NCBI RefSeq assembly: GCF_032854445.1
Contig: NC_088295.1
Location: 12,761,385-12,821,384, forward strand
Origin: Liolophura sinensis
Lineage: Eukaryota; Mollusca; Polyplacophora; Chitonida; Chitonidae
DNA length: 60,000 nucleotides
Direction: 5' to 3'
Below, in pieces: positions 12,700 to 24,975 of this stretch. The position numbers were made by a program, and so were the translations under genes. The first letter of the stretch is position 1, and each line of letters starts with the position of its first letter. Under the pieces are notes generated by a model. The model ran no database searches, was not told the origin of the DNA, and saw only the letters and a list, made by a program, of their open reading frames with translations.

Positions 12700-13219
12700 C
12701 AGAGCAGGTCAATTGTGGACATGCATAGATCATTAACAAGCATATGCATGCTGAGACAAAACAGACCTTAATCGCCTGCGGACATTGATGTTCAACATGT
12801 ATACACGTACTGAGATGAGAAAGGTTGAGCTTTACCTCCGGACACGCGGATATTAATGACCAGCATGCATAAACGTACACGCGGATGTGATCAACAAGTA
12901 TAAACGCGGAGAAGAGAAAGGTTGTGTTTAACCTGCTTACAAGTGTAGATAACCAACAAGTATACATCTAGTGCTATTTGTGTGTAGGGAAGTGGAAAAT
13001 GTGTGTAAGATGACGAATGCGGTGTTTTACACGTAAACAATTATAGACGTTCAACAGATACGTGTATATTAGATAAAGAAGACCGTGTTTTATCTGTAAA
13101 CACTTACAGACGTTCACAAGATACGTGTATATTAGATGACGAAGACCGTGTTTTACCTGTAAATAGTTATAGACGTTCAACAGATACGTGTATATTAGAT
13201 GAAGAAGACCGTGTTTTAC
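12700..13219. repeat. 60-bp tandem repeats copying the exon 2 splice donor (proximal array)
   Basis: About seven units of about 60 bp run up to the exon 2 donor at 13219/13220. The three nearest units are very alike. Their intron-side portion after the donor matches the real intron start at 21 of 22 bases (GTAAAACACGGTCTTC...). Their pseudo-exon part is more diverged (about 15 of 24). Further units (near 12710, 12770, 12830, 12925) are degenerate. Some have lost the GT: the unit near 13087 has AT and the one near 12770 has GC. Peptides read through this array are not genes. Confidence 0.87.
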
Positions 13220-13386
13220 CTGCAGACACATATAGATGCTGACCCGCTTCGCCCTCTTTGATAATGAAATGCGATCTCTTCACACGCCTCTCATACATAC
13301 AATCCACGATTTCTCGCACTTGGGTGGCGTTCAGCTTCTTCAGAAAATCGTTATCCAGAATTGCATCTTTTATTAAATGTTTAGAT
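13220..13386 (-). CDS. PRKG1: cGMP-dependent protein kinase, exon 2
   Basis: Exon of 167 nt. Acceptor CTTACAG ends at 13387; donor GCAG|GTAAAAC ends the exon at 13220. It encodes SKHLIKDAILDNDFLKKLNA, then TQVREIVDCMY and FIIKEGEAGQHLYVSA, which is the start of cyclic-nucleotide-binding domain A. AILDNDF, EIVDCMY and IIKEG are signature blocks of PKG I-type kinases. The exon completes the Arg codon split from exon 1 and leaves one base that makes Asp with exon 3. Its donor is followed at once by the tandem array whose units copy it, so donor choice may be subject to competition. Confidence 0.95.
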
Positions 13387-16289
13387 CTGTAAGGAAAACA
13401 AAATGAACGTTAATAAGGGTTTAGCGATTAGGCATGGTTTGTCATAAAATTTAAAGTTACATGTCATAATGGATTTGTCTTCTTCTTCCTCTTGTCAAGA
13501 AAATGAATTAAAACCCATCATTAGAGGCTGAATGACCTGCGTCTATTCTGGGCTGGCTCCCAGCTCCCAGCATGCCCTTTCCGAGGAACACAAACATACA
13601 TGATGACGCAGGGATAATTGTCAACAACCAACTGTTTGATTTCCCACCTGCACTATTTGCTGTCAGGTAAATGCCTCAGTTTTACAGATCAATCTTCCGC
13701 GTATAATTGCCTTTCTGCTAAGAATGCAAGTTGTCAACGCACTTTGACATGCTGCCTAATTTCCTCCTCATATCTTTTAATTCTGACTTCATCTCTCTTT
13801 TATAGTTCTTCCCTTTCAGGACGTCAAGGCCTACTGGTGTCATTGATTATTTTATTATGGCAGATCAGTATATCGAACGTACTGCAAATTGCCCTAGACT
13901 AGATGACTGATCTAGCAAGAGCTTATTAACAACTGTGAGTGACATGCTGCTAATTTCTTGCTCATCCTCTGGCTTTGTCACAAGGTGGTGTTTTTACATT
14001 TGCCTGTCTGTTAAAGAACTACTTTTCCGCAGGACTTGTCGTCCGATTGATGTCTGAATTAGTTGTTACAGGCGTTCTTCAACCCGGCACTCGGGCCTAA
14101 TCAAGTCGGCTGCGGTGGCGACCAGTCCGGAACTGTACGGCTGCCCAGCTCCGGCATGCAGCTGTACACAGGTCAATTGAACACCCACCAGTTAAATTGA
14201 TTTCGAGGCTTCGGGATAATGTTGAACTCTCTAAATCAGTGAGAAGGAAAAGGTACGGATTGACAGCATCAAGAAAAAAAGCCCATCTAGTTTTCTCGTG
14301 GTAATAATTAGTCTAGCCAACGATCGGCAGACCCACTGGAATGAGCTGCTCGTCGTGTAGTACTAACGATGTAATAAACAGATGATAAACATATGATTGC
14401 TTACGGAGTTAGAGATTTGACCTTGCCCTACACTGAGTCGCAAAGAGGACACTAGTCTCGACACATGCGTCCTCTTTTGGCCAACAATTTCCATTTCTGC
14501 AGGAAAAAAAGTTTCTGCTTGCCTGTCATCGCACACTTTCTGGAACCATTAAGAAAATTAAAGAAAACAAGTTCAAGACAAATAAAAAATGCATCCTCCT
14601 TCAGTTTGCTAATTTATTGATACGTGAGATCAGTGCTGGGCTTTTAACACGATTAAACTTCAACACAGGAGAACCTATCAGTTAAATTCGGTCTTGTGTA
14701 AACGAGAGCCCAGTACACACGGTTCAAAGACAATGTCCGCAATGGTGGATGCATAGAGGTCTCAAGCAAGGGTGTCTTAGATCATTTTATAAGCGAGATG
14801 TTGTCTCTCTATGGTATCGAGGCTTTCTGATGACCTCGTATTGAATTACACTGACATAAAGTTGTTTACCGAAGAGAACGGGCAGAGATATAGCTAAGGT
14901 GCTAATTTCTCTCAAAGTTACCCTGTAAACACAAGCCGTTTTCAGAGTTACCCTGTATACATAAGCCGTTTGACGCAAAAACGCACATACATGTATATGA
15001 TTAAGGCTAGGTCGATATGGTCTTACCATGTACTGATAAAAACATACCCGTATGTCAATGTGACATGAATGTAAGAACGAATGTACCCCCCGAGGGGCGA
15101 CACCGTCAGGTCAGGTATTTATCACACTGTGGCGTCCCACTGAATCAAGAGGCCTCTTCAACGATGTCGACAAGGACAGAAGACTGGTGGACACCGAAAC
15201 CATTAGTTTGGGGTATAAATGCGAAACTTAACGCGTCGACGTGTAAAAAGAACACGGTGTTAATCTTATGATTTTGCTGATTCGATTTAAATCCGTCATG
15301 GGTAAGACTCAAGGGAAAGGGATCGGAGGAGATCGGTGAACAAGCCTGACAGTTATTGATCACGGTTCTGGCCCGTCTCTGTCGCCCTGCCAGTGTAAAT
15401 CTGTCAGGACGAGACACTTCTATCACACGGACATGTCCAATGCCTCTGATCTGTTCTATGACTTGCCTGACACGCTGGGAATTAACTTAACATCGGTCAG
15501 ATTTGTATAACGTGTGTTAGGACTCAGTACTCTCTTGGCTACCATTCCGGATACCTCGCCTAGTCAGGCCACTGGAATGTGTTTGGTTTATGTTAAAGCG
15601 GAGGAACTGCTTCAAGGGGCTGAGTTTCTGCTGTTCGTCCCGTCTAGTTCAGGATGGGATTTACAAGCCCCTTCCGGAGGTGTTTGTAAGAGGAGCTTAC
15701 ATAACCCATCAGACTCTGATGCTGAGAGCGAACCTACATGTCCCGATTTGATTACACATAGTCCGCTTAGCCTAAGATACACGTTTTTAAGACTCACCAG
15801 AAACATTTCTGGTTAAGTGTGTGGTGTCGGAACTCTTCGGTGAATGATAGAGAGTGAGATAAAAAAAATAAGTGCGTAACCTGTCCGCTTTAAATATTAA
15901 CAGACTTGAGCAAACAGGCGCCATAGGCATACTTTTGGCTGAGCCAAACAAAAATACTTTAGACAAAATTTCAGCCTCAGGTAAAAACAGATTAAAACAG
16001 CCATTAAGGCGCCACGACTGACGTTAAAATCTAATTCAGATATGTGACATATGAGGAGATTCTGCGTTACCCAATTCGGAGCTGCATGCAGTATGTATTA
16101 GCTATCAGTGAAAGTTCACACTTCAGTATCTTATTTTGTCAATCAGAACAGCATGAAACTGACACTTTTCGGGAACAGGCGCTAAAAAGTGACAATAAGT
16201 CTAGCCACCATGCATGTAAGGGCATAAAGGTAGAATACATCGATCTATCAATTTCATATTGTTCTACGTCATGATAAACACATTTCAGA
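13387..16289. other. intron 1, no recognised feature
   Basis: Proximal part of the 11-kb intron 1. I recognise no exon, RNA gene or named repeat. The short ORFs show no family motif. Confidence 0.5.
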
Positions 16290-16732
16290 ATCAAATCTAT
16301 TGGAATCTTAATCTCGACGTAGATCCCAGATCGTTATGGGGAGCATTCAGGTCGTTATGTGATGCATTCAGGTCGTTATGTGATGCATTCAGGATAGGAT
16401 GTTACGGTAAAGCAGCAAAACAGGAAGAAGACATTATCCAAGAAGAAATTGAGAAAGTTGAGAGAGAAATCCAATGATGCGAGTATATAAAGATAAAACA
16501 ATTAGATGAATTAAATAATTCATTAGAAAGAATTCGGAAAGCAAAAATAAATGGTGCAATTGTGATGGCTAGGACACAATATCTTGAAGAGAGAGAAAAG
16601 CCTACAAGTCATTTCTGTGGGTTAGAAAAGCAAGAATTATTAACAAAACAGTTAAGAAAACTGTTTCCTTTATTTAAACTGACGACTAATTAATAACAAA
16701 TTAACATAGCAGAGAAGGATTCTGACATGTTA

Positions 16733-17371
16733 AACATACTTGGATAGACTGATTAGTAAAGACCAGAAAGGGTTTTATTAGTGGTTGATATGAAACTAAA
16801 TATAACAACCCTTTCTGGTCTTTACTAATCAGCTGATCCAAGTATTTTTTTGTACAAGCTATGCAAGAAAAAATAATTTTATATTGGAAGTTTGAAAGAG
16901 TCCGCCTCCAGTTTTTAAAAAACTTCCTACTAATTTCTATTTCTGAAACAACAGAAGGCTCAATTACTAAAACTGTTATGCTAGATGCACTTAAAAGTCT
17001 AAAAGAGGCAAAAGTTCTGGATCTGATGGGTTCAATGACTTTTTCACATTTTTGGGGGTTAGACTTAAATTATTTTTTGATCAAAAGTGCCAATTATGTG
17101 TACGAAAAAGGTAAATTCTCTGCAAACCAAAGAATCAGTATAATAACCTGTATCCCAAAAGGTAAACACCTCGACAGTTTTTTTTTTAAAACTGGAGGCG
17201 GACTCTTTTAAACTTCCAATATAAAATTATTTTCTCTTGTATAGCTTGTACAAAAAAATACTTGGACCAACTGATTAGTAAAGACCAGAAAGGGTTGTTA
17301 TATTTAGTTTCATATCAACCACTAACAAACCCTTTCTGGTCTTTACTAATCAGTCTATCCAAGTATGTTTT
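16733..17371. repeat. large inverted repeat interrupting the LINE
   Basis: Arms of about 190 bp (16733-16922 and 17178-17371) are near-perfect reverse complements around a 255-bp loop. Each outer arm part (16737-16844 and 17259-17365) is itself a hairpin: TACTTGGATAGACTGATTAG reads in, and CTAATCAG...CCAAGTA reads out. The same 38-bp motif therefore occurs four times. The inner arms contain GAGTCCGCCTCCAG and its complement. The loop carries LINE reverse-transcriptase sequence. It resembles a fold-back or hairpin MITE pair. The ORF at 16861-17211 is a by-product. Confidence 0.88.
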
Positions 17372-19161
17372 TACTTGGATAATATTCGTTTGACATTTTA
17401 TATCATTAATCATCTGGACGAAAATCATTTACAAGGATTACTGTTTATAGATGATTTTGAAAAGACTTTTGAGAGAATATCTTGGTCATTCTTGAAAAAG
17501 TTGAACAGTTTTTCAATTCTGCGGAGTCAAGGTTACAATGGATCAGTTAACTATATAACAACATTTCCTCGTATTACAATGTGTCTTTTTTTAAGTGACA
17601 AATTCTGTATTTCAAGAGGAAGCCGACAAAGGGACCCTCTATCAACATATTTATTTATACTATGTGTAGAAATTTTAGGAGCACTAATAAGAAACAACTC
17701 AGATTTAAAAAGAATTACTGTAGGCGAGACACAATGCAAAATTAATCAATTTCCAGAGCAGATGATACAAGGATGTTTTAAGATTGGTCTAAAAGTTCAA
17801 TAATGGTTTCCGTTTTAAATGTTTTCAGTCGGATTTCTGGACTACATATCAATTTGGATAAATGCAAATTATTGTGGTTGGGAAGTCTAAATAAGGATTA
17901 GAAAAAATTGTGTCCTGATATAAATAGAGAATGGACACCCTATGAGTTCAGCGTTTTAGGGGTCACACCCTCCCAGTGAATAGACGATGTAATAAATATA
18001 AATTTCTCAGCTAAATTGAAAGAAATTATTCACTGTTAGGAAAATGGAGTAAAAGACTCCTCACACCATTGGGACGAATAACTGTTGCCAAAGTTACGGT
18101 ACCAAAGTTAAATCATTTGTTTTTCACTTTGCCTAATCTCCCAAACTATTTGTTAAAGACAATGAATTCAGTGTTTCATAACTTTATCTGGAAGAAACAC
18201 GATTGAATAAAACGAGAATAATGCATAGAAGAATACGCTTTTCTGGGTCAATTGATTCTTGTTATAAGATTACTCTGTGCCAACTGGGAATGGAACATCA
18301 TTTAGGAGTGTGGCCCTTCAAAACTAAAAAACCTCAGTGACAAATAAAAAAAACCGTTTCTGGTCAGAAGTATTTCATTTTTGGGCAATGTTTCAAACTT
18401 TGTAGTACAATGATAATATTAGAATTGGTCATCAATTATTGTTTTATAGACAGTGGTATTTAAAAGGTATCCCATATGTAAATGACCTCTTGGATGCTAA
18501 CGGGACAAAATTAATGAGCTTTGGCGAATTCAGCGCTAATTATGGAATTAACACTAATTTTATGCAATTTGCAAGTCTGTCAAATGCTGTTAAAAGTTAT
18601 CAGCAGAACTTCAAAAAGATAGAAACCAACACTGTGTATCCAGTAATCCCATATCTTATTAGTTTAGTTTTGAGTTATAGAAAAGGCGTAAGCCTTTCTA
18701 CCCTATGCTTGTTACCAAATGCAGAGAAGCAACTTTAAATACTAAGCTTTAAGCAACTTTAAATACTAGTAACCCAAATTCGATAAAAATCCATCCGCTC
18801 CCTTTTATTTGTACAAGAAACAGTTAACTTAGATGGTTCCAGTTTCGATTAACGAACCGCATTTTAAGTACAAATAGTTCTCTTTTTACGATACATGTGA
18901 AAGGGTGAACGACGGAAACGCTACAGCATTTATTTTTTTAACGTAGCAGGAGTAAAGAATTCTGGGATGATATAAGTGAGTGGTTCAAAACTTCCTCGCA
19001 TGACAAACTGCACTTCACGAAACATACAGTTCTTCTGGGAATGGACGGCACAGGTTGGGCTTTGATACCATGTTATCAGTGTAAATTTAGAAAACAAATA
19101 CCAAAAGCTTCACCTTTTAAATATGTTCTTAGACAATAATGGGAAATTGAAGAATATCATT

Positions 19162-19470
19162 TTTATGTTCAAGGAAAGCACTAGCCTTTGACACACGATG
19201 GAAATTTGGACACAATTGTTCACATCTCAACCGCCTTAGTGGGATAATGATGAAATATTGTACTGTACCGTGTGGTAATCAATCTCATATATGCCTGTAT
19301 TTCTAATAAAAGGTATCCTCTTTATGTACAAGGAAAGAACTAGCCTTTGACAGATGATGGAAATTTTGGACACAATTGTTTACATCTCAAATGGCTTGAG
19401 ATGGAATATTGATGAAATATTGTACAGTACTGTATTGTAGATAATCTTATATATGCCTGGACTTCTAATA
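19162..19470. repeat. tandem duplication at the LINE 3' end
   Basis: Two diverged copies (19162-19320 and 19321-19470) of a 159-bp segment, sharing ACTAGCCTTTGACA and TGATGAAATATTGTAC. They probably belong to the 3' untranslated end of the preceding LINE. Confidence 0.85.
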
Positions 19471-19480
19471 CATCACCTGT

Positions 19481-22400
19481 TAAAAAAGACTGTCGTTAAT
19501 AATAATAAAAAGATATGATGTTACGTGTATCATACAGTCTGGTATCTCCGGGCATCTTAGTGTAAATTCAGAGGGCGAGGGACGTCCCTGCCCATCTCTC
19601 GTACCAGTGTAATAAGCTCTTCTGTCCTCGGCAGACTAATCTGTCTGTCAAGCATCGATAGCATGCACTGTATCATACAACGTAGTTTACCCCATATAGC
19701 CTAATATCCCAATATAACTGAGCCCGATTCAGTTAACCAAACTATGATCGTGCAGTGAAAGGATTTTTATGGTAAGGCACGGAATCAGGAAAAGTGGAGG
19801 AAGTTCGGGGCTTTCAGGTCAGCCGTGTTTTCATGCTAAAAATTTCTTTACATTATTAGCCTTAATAGAGGTGAGATAATACGAGATGTTAGCCGGCTTC
19901 CTAGGCTGTCCCAATTAAGAGGCAAAATCTTGCCGCGAACCAAATGGTTTTCCAAGAAGATATCCGGAGTTCATTTCCTGTTGGTGTGAAATAGTGCTTC
20001 AGAGAGTAGAGTTTGCCCACCGCTATTACATCGCCCAATTGCCTGCTAGTGTCGCATCTGAGACATACACACTCTCTAAAACTGCATTATTGGACATCAG
20101 TTGACTGGCAACCAAAGTACTGAACGCAAAAGCCGAAAGTGATAGAATTGAGTCCAGAGGGTGGAGTGGCTAGAGTGATCGGGAAGCTGCAATAGAGTGG
20201 CAGTGAAAGGCTGAGGTAATGGCAATTACTGCCTCTAACAGTTTATATAAGATCTTTGGGGTTTTACTGAGTGAGCGTTTACATGAATACAAACACCCCT
20301 GACATCAACGTTATCCATGTGGACCTTCCTTCAGAACTGGAGTCTGCAGCTTGATGTCCGGCTACATGCCTAGCTTCACCCTACAGCCATGAAAAATTGC
20401 CACAGATTTACCCATGTCAGCTCTTTGTTATTTACACAACCAGTGTAAGCATATCACGCATGTCCATTAGCCTAGAGAAGGCCATAGTAATAGTGGCATT
20501 ATGCAAAACACAATATATATAGAATATAAGACTAGCAGATGATTCCGGACATGGAGACAAGTTTATCGAAGACCGTTTTAAGCAGATACACAAGTGGATG
20601 TGCTCTGAATTCCTTCATATCTCATCGTCTGTGCCATCCTTCATCTCATAACATCAATTATTCTATCCAATAGCTCAGCAGCCAGCAGTCACAGAGCTAT
20701 ACCGTCAGGCAAAATGTCGTATTTACGACTCAATCTCTTCTTTGTGGCTCTCACAAACAGTTGTGCAACAGTTTCTTTTAGTAATACAGCCAGAAACTGC
20801 CTTTAGGACCGAAACTTTCTACCCGCATAATAAACTTGGACTCTCGCGTGAGAGCCCACGTTTAGATGTGATTTGTCCCAGTGGCCACAAGCCTGGAAAT
20901 TGAGTTAGCCAATCAAATATGGTTCGCTCTCCGCGTGTATGTCATCACGACAGCTCATTCTAAACACAGTTCACGCGAGAGGCTTTAAATAAAAATGGGA
21001 TCATGGGCTACAGGCGCTGTAATATCGAACTTGAGAATGTTTGCCAGGCCTGCAAACCTGCTCTATCCATCTCAACGAATCCGTGTCCACCTGTAATACC
21101 ACTTGGTGTAATGATATGTCGTTTGAAGTATCAGACATGGAAATATCGTTCACTGCAGTCTCCACTCATAATCCATCCCAACACGGTGGTTTATTGTGTA
21201 TCATGTTTTCCTAATGCCTCGCTTAGGAGCAATAAGCAATAATTTATCTGGTTTGTTATGAACCGAGCTGCCACTGTTAACTATATAATTGTTACAAACT
21301 CAACGAAGCGTGGAGATTTTTGGGATTTATATTAGGCCGATATAAACTCTGCACGGGTTAACCTCCATTGTTTCCCAGCGTATCCAGGATAAGTTTGGTC
21401 ACTATAACTACATATCAGGTGTTAATCCAAAATCAGAAAATAATTAAATATAATGCTCCCAAAGCTGACTGTTTTACATATATCCTCAAGGGGTGCAGAG
21501 AATGGTACTCATTACAACTGCTCTACACTGTTCTTATCACGCATGTACTGAACAGCAAGTGCTTCACACGTTATGCTCCGGAGACGAGAAACTGTTCAGT
21601 AATGGGGGGAAAAGGTGGATGTCAGATTTAAGGATGGATGTTTTCGTTTCCTGCCAAAACCTTCACAAACACCGCCAGTCAGATTAAGAGAAGACCTCCC
21701 GATATACACTATGTCCTACATACAACACAGTATACACCCTGACAGCGATTGGTTTCTCTATGTAGCATTTAGCAATGTCGAAAAAACGGCCCACAGGCAA
21801 CCTACAGACAGTTGCTTTTATTGTCACTCGTAACGTGTTCTGATAATATCTGTATAGCTTGTATAGGCATCAAAGAAGCAGCATCTTCGCTCAATGGTCG
21901 ATCTATTTTACGAGGACTCATTAGGGCCAGCCCTGTCTGTGACATGAGCAGGAGATACTCAATAAGGCCAGCGTAGTTGTTTAACCACTAATGGGGAAAT
22001 AAACCTGAGAAAAGCTCTATTGACAATCCAGTTTATCACATCGATAAACGGAAGAGAAAACAGCAGATCTGCCGCGTTTAGGTATTCCACCTGAAGGGTT
22101 GCATCCGGCCAATCTGAAGGGCCAACTGCGCGAAACCTGGAGGTGTCGACATCCTGACCCCAGTTCTATTCCAGGTGGATATCCTCCAATTAATCCAGAC
22201 AGTGGAACTCGTACATTACGATTCTTCTATTGTTTCGATATACACAGACAATAGATTTAGCCCATTCTGGGGGAAATTAAGGGAAGTAATGACATAAGGT
22301 TAGAAGAAATAGGGAGATATGACGATCCGAGCGCGAGTGAGGAAGGAAATAGGCCAGTGTTTGGAAGACAGTTTCCCGTAAACCGTCTTCTCATTATCGC

Positions 22401-24352
22401 AGTATTACAATGAATGGGCCTACTATGGTCTAGTCCAACACTGAGCCGTAGGCACATTCGTAACATAAGTCAGCTCCCAACCAAGAAAAATACCAAACAA
22501 ATGTTATCAGCGGACTGTGTGACACCCTCTTGAGACAAGGTCGTGTCACGTCCAACATTTTGAGCTGGAGCTTAACACTGCTCAGTGAAATCTTCGTCTG
22601 ATGCGGTCGAGTCCCAAGTTATTTTAAAGCTTATCCTTTGGCTTGTAATATCAATGACCAATGTACAGAAACAACGGAGTGTCGACCTTCAGAAGTCTGG
22701 TCTACGCAAACTGGTCTGATGTGGTCTGAATACACACACTGTGTTGGGTTATCCAGTTAAGCTCCCAACACCTTCTAGTTCCAGAGGTTACCTTCGTCGC
22801 AGCAAGTCAAGGTTGTCAAACGGCTAATCTAATGTTGGGGAAGCATGTGGAGCACACACCGATGTTATCAGCCGCAGTACGGTTATGCTGAAGTTTACAT
22901 GTCCTTACAAGATGGAATGGCTTCTGTGTCCAGAAGTAAGCAATGTAGTATTACATCAGATCCAAACCTTATGCGAGGCGCTTTGGCTATGGGTGTATCT
23001 GAAATTACTTATTTTGCACTCTCTGATACGCAGTTCATTTTACACCCGACAAAATGCTGCCATAAACCAAGTAAGAAAACGTATCACTGGTTACACAGAT
23101 ACTGAGAGCGAAGCTTCCATGCATTATAATTGTGAGAGATTGTATTATTGATGTGAGAAGGCCATCTACGGTTGGATTCTCTATCCAGTCCTTAAAGTAT
23201 ATTACTTTTTACAAATTGATTTAATCGTTGCGTAATTGTTCTTGAAGACTAAAACAATTTCCATGGACCTTGTCGGTTTAATGGACAATTGAACATTCAA
23301 GGCTTTGCACTTAAAGTTTTAGTATGTTCAGTCGGCCGTGTGAGGTGTCGTCAACTATTTATAACCTATTAATCATCATGGAGTGTCAGGATGTCTAGAG
23401 TTCTCCGTAATGGCTTGTGATCAGAGGTTGAAATCTCAACATGTCACTAGATAATGTGATGTCAGAGGTTAGCGCTATCGGTCAGGTGTAGTGGGCATGA
23501 GGTAACGGTGGACGCTAAGACAAACACACAGATGTGTTCATGGCGCACGTGTAACTGCCACACTCAGTTAACCTACAGCATGCACATCTAGTCACAGAGC
23601 ATGTAACTTTATAAATAATTACGCCTTCATTAAAAAATAAGTACATGAATCACAGCAGGTTAGCACATCTACGTGTCCACTCTCTGTGACTGACCATGTA
23701 CCAATGAGTTTTATCAACACTCACCGAGAATACGACAGAGGGTACTTCGTATAACGGATACATCTAATTAGACATTATTTTTGTTGACACTAATGGCGAG
23801 TAGTTTGAGACGCAGAAAGTAAATCTGATACGAAGGCTCCTGCCACTGTAGCTGTCGTAATGTAATATGTATTAGGGAAGCCCAGTCATGTCATTTGAAA
23901 GTCAAATCCATATTTGCCACGGACAAGAGTAGGGCTACTGAGCGCATCAGCCGGATTAACCAGTGATGGAGATCAGACCTCTGGGGAAATGTGTACAAGG
24001 CTTGTGAATACAGATATAACACATATCGCATACAACAACAACAAACAGCATTTGAGGAATATTCCAAGTGATGCATAGTAATTGATCAACGTTCGATTTT
24101 TCTTTCCGGTCGCAAACAATGTTTGGTAGGATTATGCTTCCGTAACACGGTAAGGGCGGATAACAGTGATCTGTAGGAAATGTGCAGCAGACTGAGAGAT
24201 GTGTCTGGTTGTGTGGGTGTGGGGGTGTGGGAAAGGTGTTGGTATAGATTACCTGATATAGAGATAAAGTAGAGATCTGTCAACACAAAGGTTCCGGGGA
24301 AATTGTCACCCCAAAGTACACAATGACAACCACTGTAAATGGTTACACTTAC
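19481..24352. other. intron 1, distal part, no recognised feature
   Basis: The upstream end of intron 1 of the PKG gene. No exon, RNA gene or clear repeat family is recognised. A GTGTGGG-rich stretch occurs near 24200-24235. Confidence 0.5.
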
Positions 24353-24861
24353 CTGAAATCCTTTTCAAATCGTTTAAGTTCCACTGAGCTCTGCTGTGAC
24401 ATAGAGCTCTCTCCAGACACCCCCTGCTTTTTCAGGCGGGCCTCCTGTCCGGCCATAATAGCATCCTCGTGAATGGTAGCTAAAATATCCGGTTTTCCAT
24501 CTTTATGCACTGTTGCTTGTAACACCGATTTAAGTTTGCGGACTTCCTCTTGTAGTCGAGTAACCTCCGCGTTACGCTGTACCATTTTGTGCTTAACGTC
24601 TTGTATTTCAATCTCACAACGCTGGATCTCTGCATCCTTTTGCTTCAGTTCCTTTCGAAGCTCCGGGATGAGCATTTTGATTTTGACCATGTCCAGTGTT
24701 TCTCCATCCACCACTATCTGGGTGGCACTCGCTCCATTACCCATTTTCCCTCGCGGGCTAGCCCCGACCGCGCCGCTGATCGTCTTCCGCTGTGGTGTGG
24801 AGCGGACTGAGTGTGGCGTGGCCTTTGCATGTAAAGGTACTTTATTGCTGGGAGGAGGCAT
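24353..24861 (-). CDS. PRKG1: cGMP-dependent protein kinase, exon 1 (N-terminus)
   Basis: First coding exon, 509 nt, with a strong donor (CAG|GTAAGTG). It encodes 169 residues plus two bases. Residues about 57-116 form a coiled coil / leucine zipper (IPELRKELKQKDAEIQRCEI, then QEEVRKLKSVLQ), the dimerisation segment of PKGs. Residues 144-149 (KKQGVS) fit the autoinhibitory pseudosubstrate position (RAQGIS in PKG I alpha). The exon ends KRFEKDFR, continuing into exon 2 as SKHLIK. The first ATG (24861) has a good context (ACCATG). A second in-frame ATG, codon 40, begins MGNGAS, also in good context, and would expose Gly as an N-myristoylation site as in PKG II. An upstream non-coding exon cannot be excluded. 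Confidence 0.94.
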
Positions 24862-24879
24862 GGTGCTTCGATAGACGGC

Positions 24880-24975
24880 TACGTCACTCGCGCGCTCTCA
24901 CGTGATAGGTTAATTTAGCCCTAATTATCGGCCATGCTGAAGCATTGATCAGAAGCGTTCAGTTTCTATGGCAAC
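24880..24975 (-). promoter_or_regulatory. promoter-like block with RFX X-box, E-box and CRE half-site
   Basis: Just upstream of the PKG start codon lie three motifs. On the minus strand GTTGCCATAGAAAC (24962-24975) fits the RFX X-box consensus RYYNYY-N(1-3)-RRNRAC at every position, about 100 bp from the ATG. TCACGTGA (24898-24905) is a palindromic E-box. TGACGT (minus, 24881-24886) is a CRE half-site. No TATA box is evident. Functional binding is inferred. Confidence 0.5.

Larger units (their letters stand above)
16290..19480 (+). mobile_element. degraded L1-like LINE
   Basis: Plus-strand fragments follow the order of an L1/Tx1-type ORF2. The linker after the endonuclease (EEIEKVEREIQ) is at about 16430-16700. 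The start of the reverse transcriptase (NQRISIITCIPKGK) lies before 17170. RT motifs (FIDDFEKTF; SRGSRQRDPLS) are at 17380-17660. An ADDT catalytic block at 17758-17769 is out of frame with what precedes it. The C-terminal part (LTPLGRITVAK) is near 18060-18700. Stops and shifts disable it. The endonuclease domain is not seen. The RT is split by the inverted repeat at 16733-17371, with about 40 expected residues missing. Confidence 0.82.

Noticed and set aside
12650-13231. Minus-strand frames of 85 and 105 codons
   Set aside because: They are readings of the donor-copy tandem array, not exons; the real exon 2 ends at 13220.
24473-24874. 133-codon plus-strand frame over exon 1
   Set aside because: It is the antisense shadow of the PKG exon, which has coiled-coil and family motifs on the minus strand.
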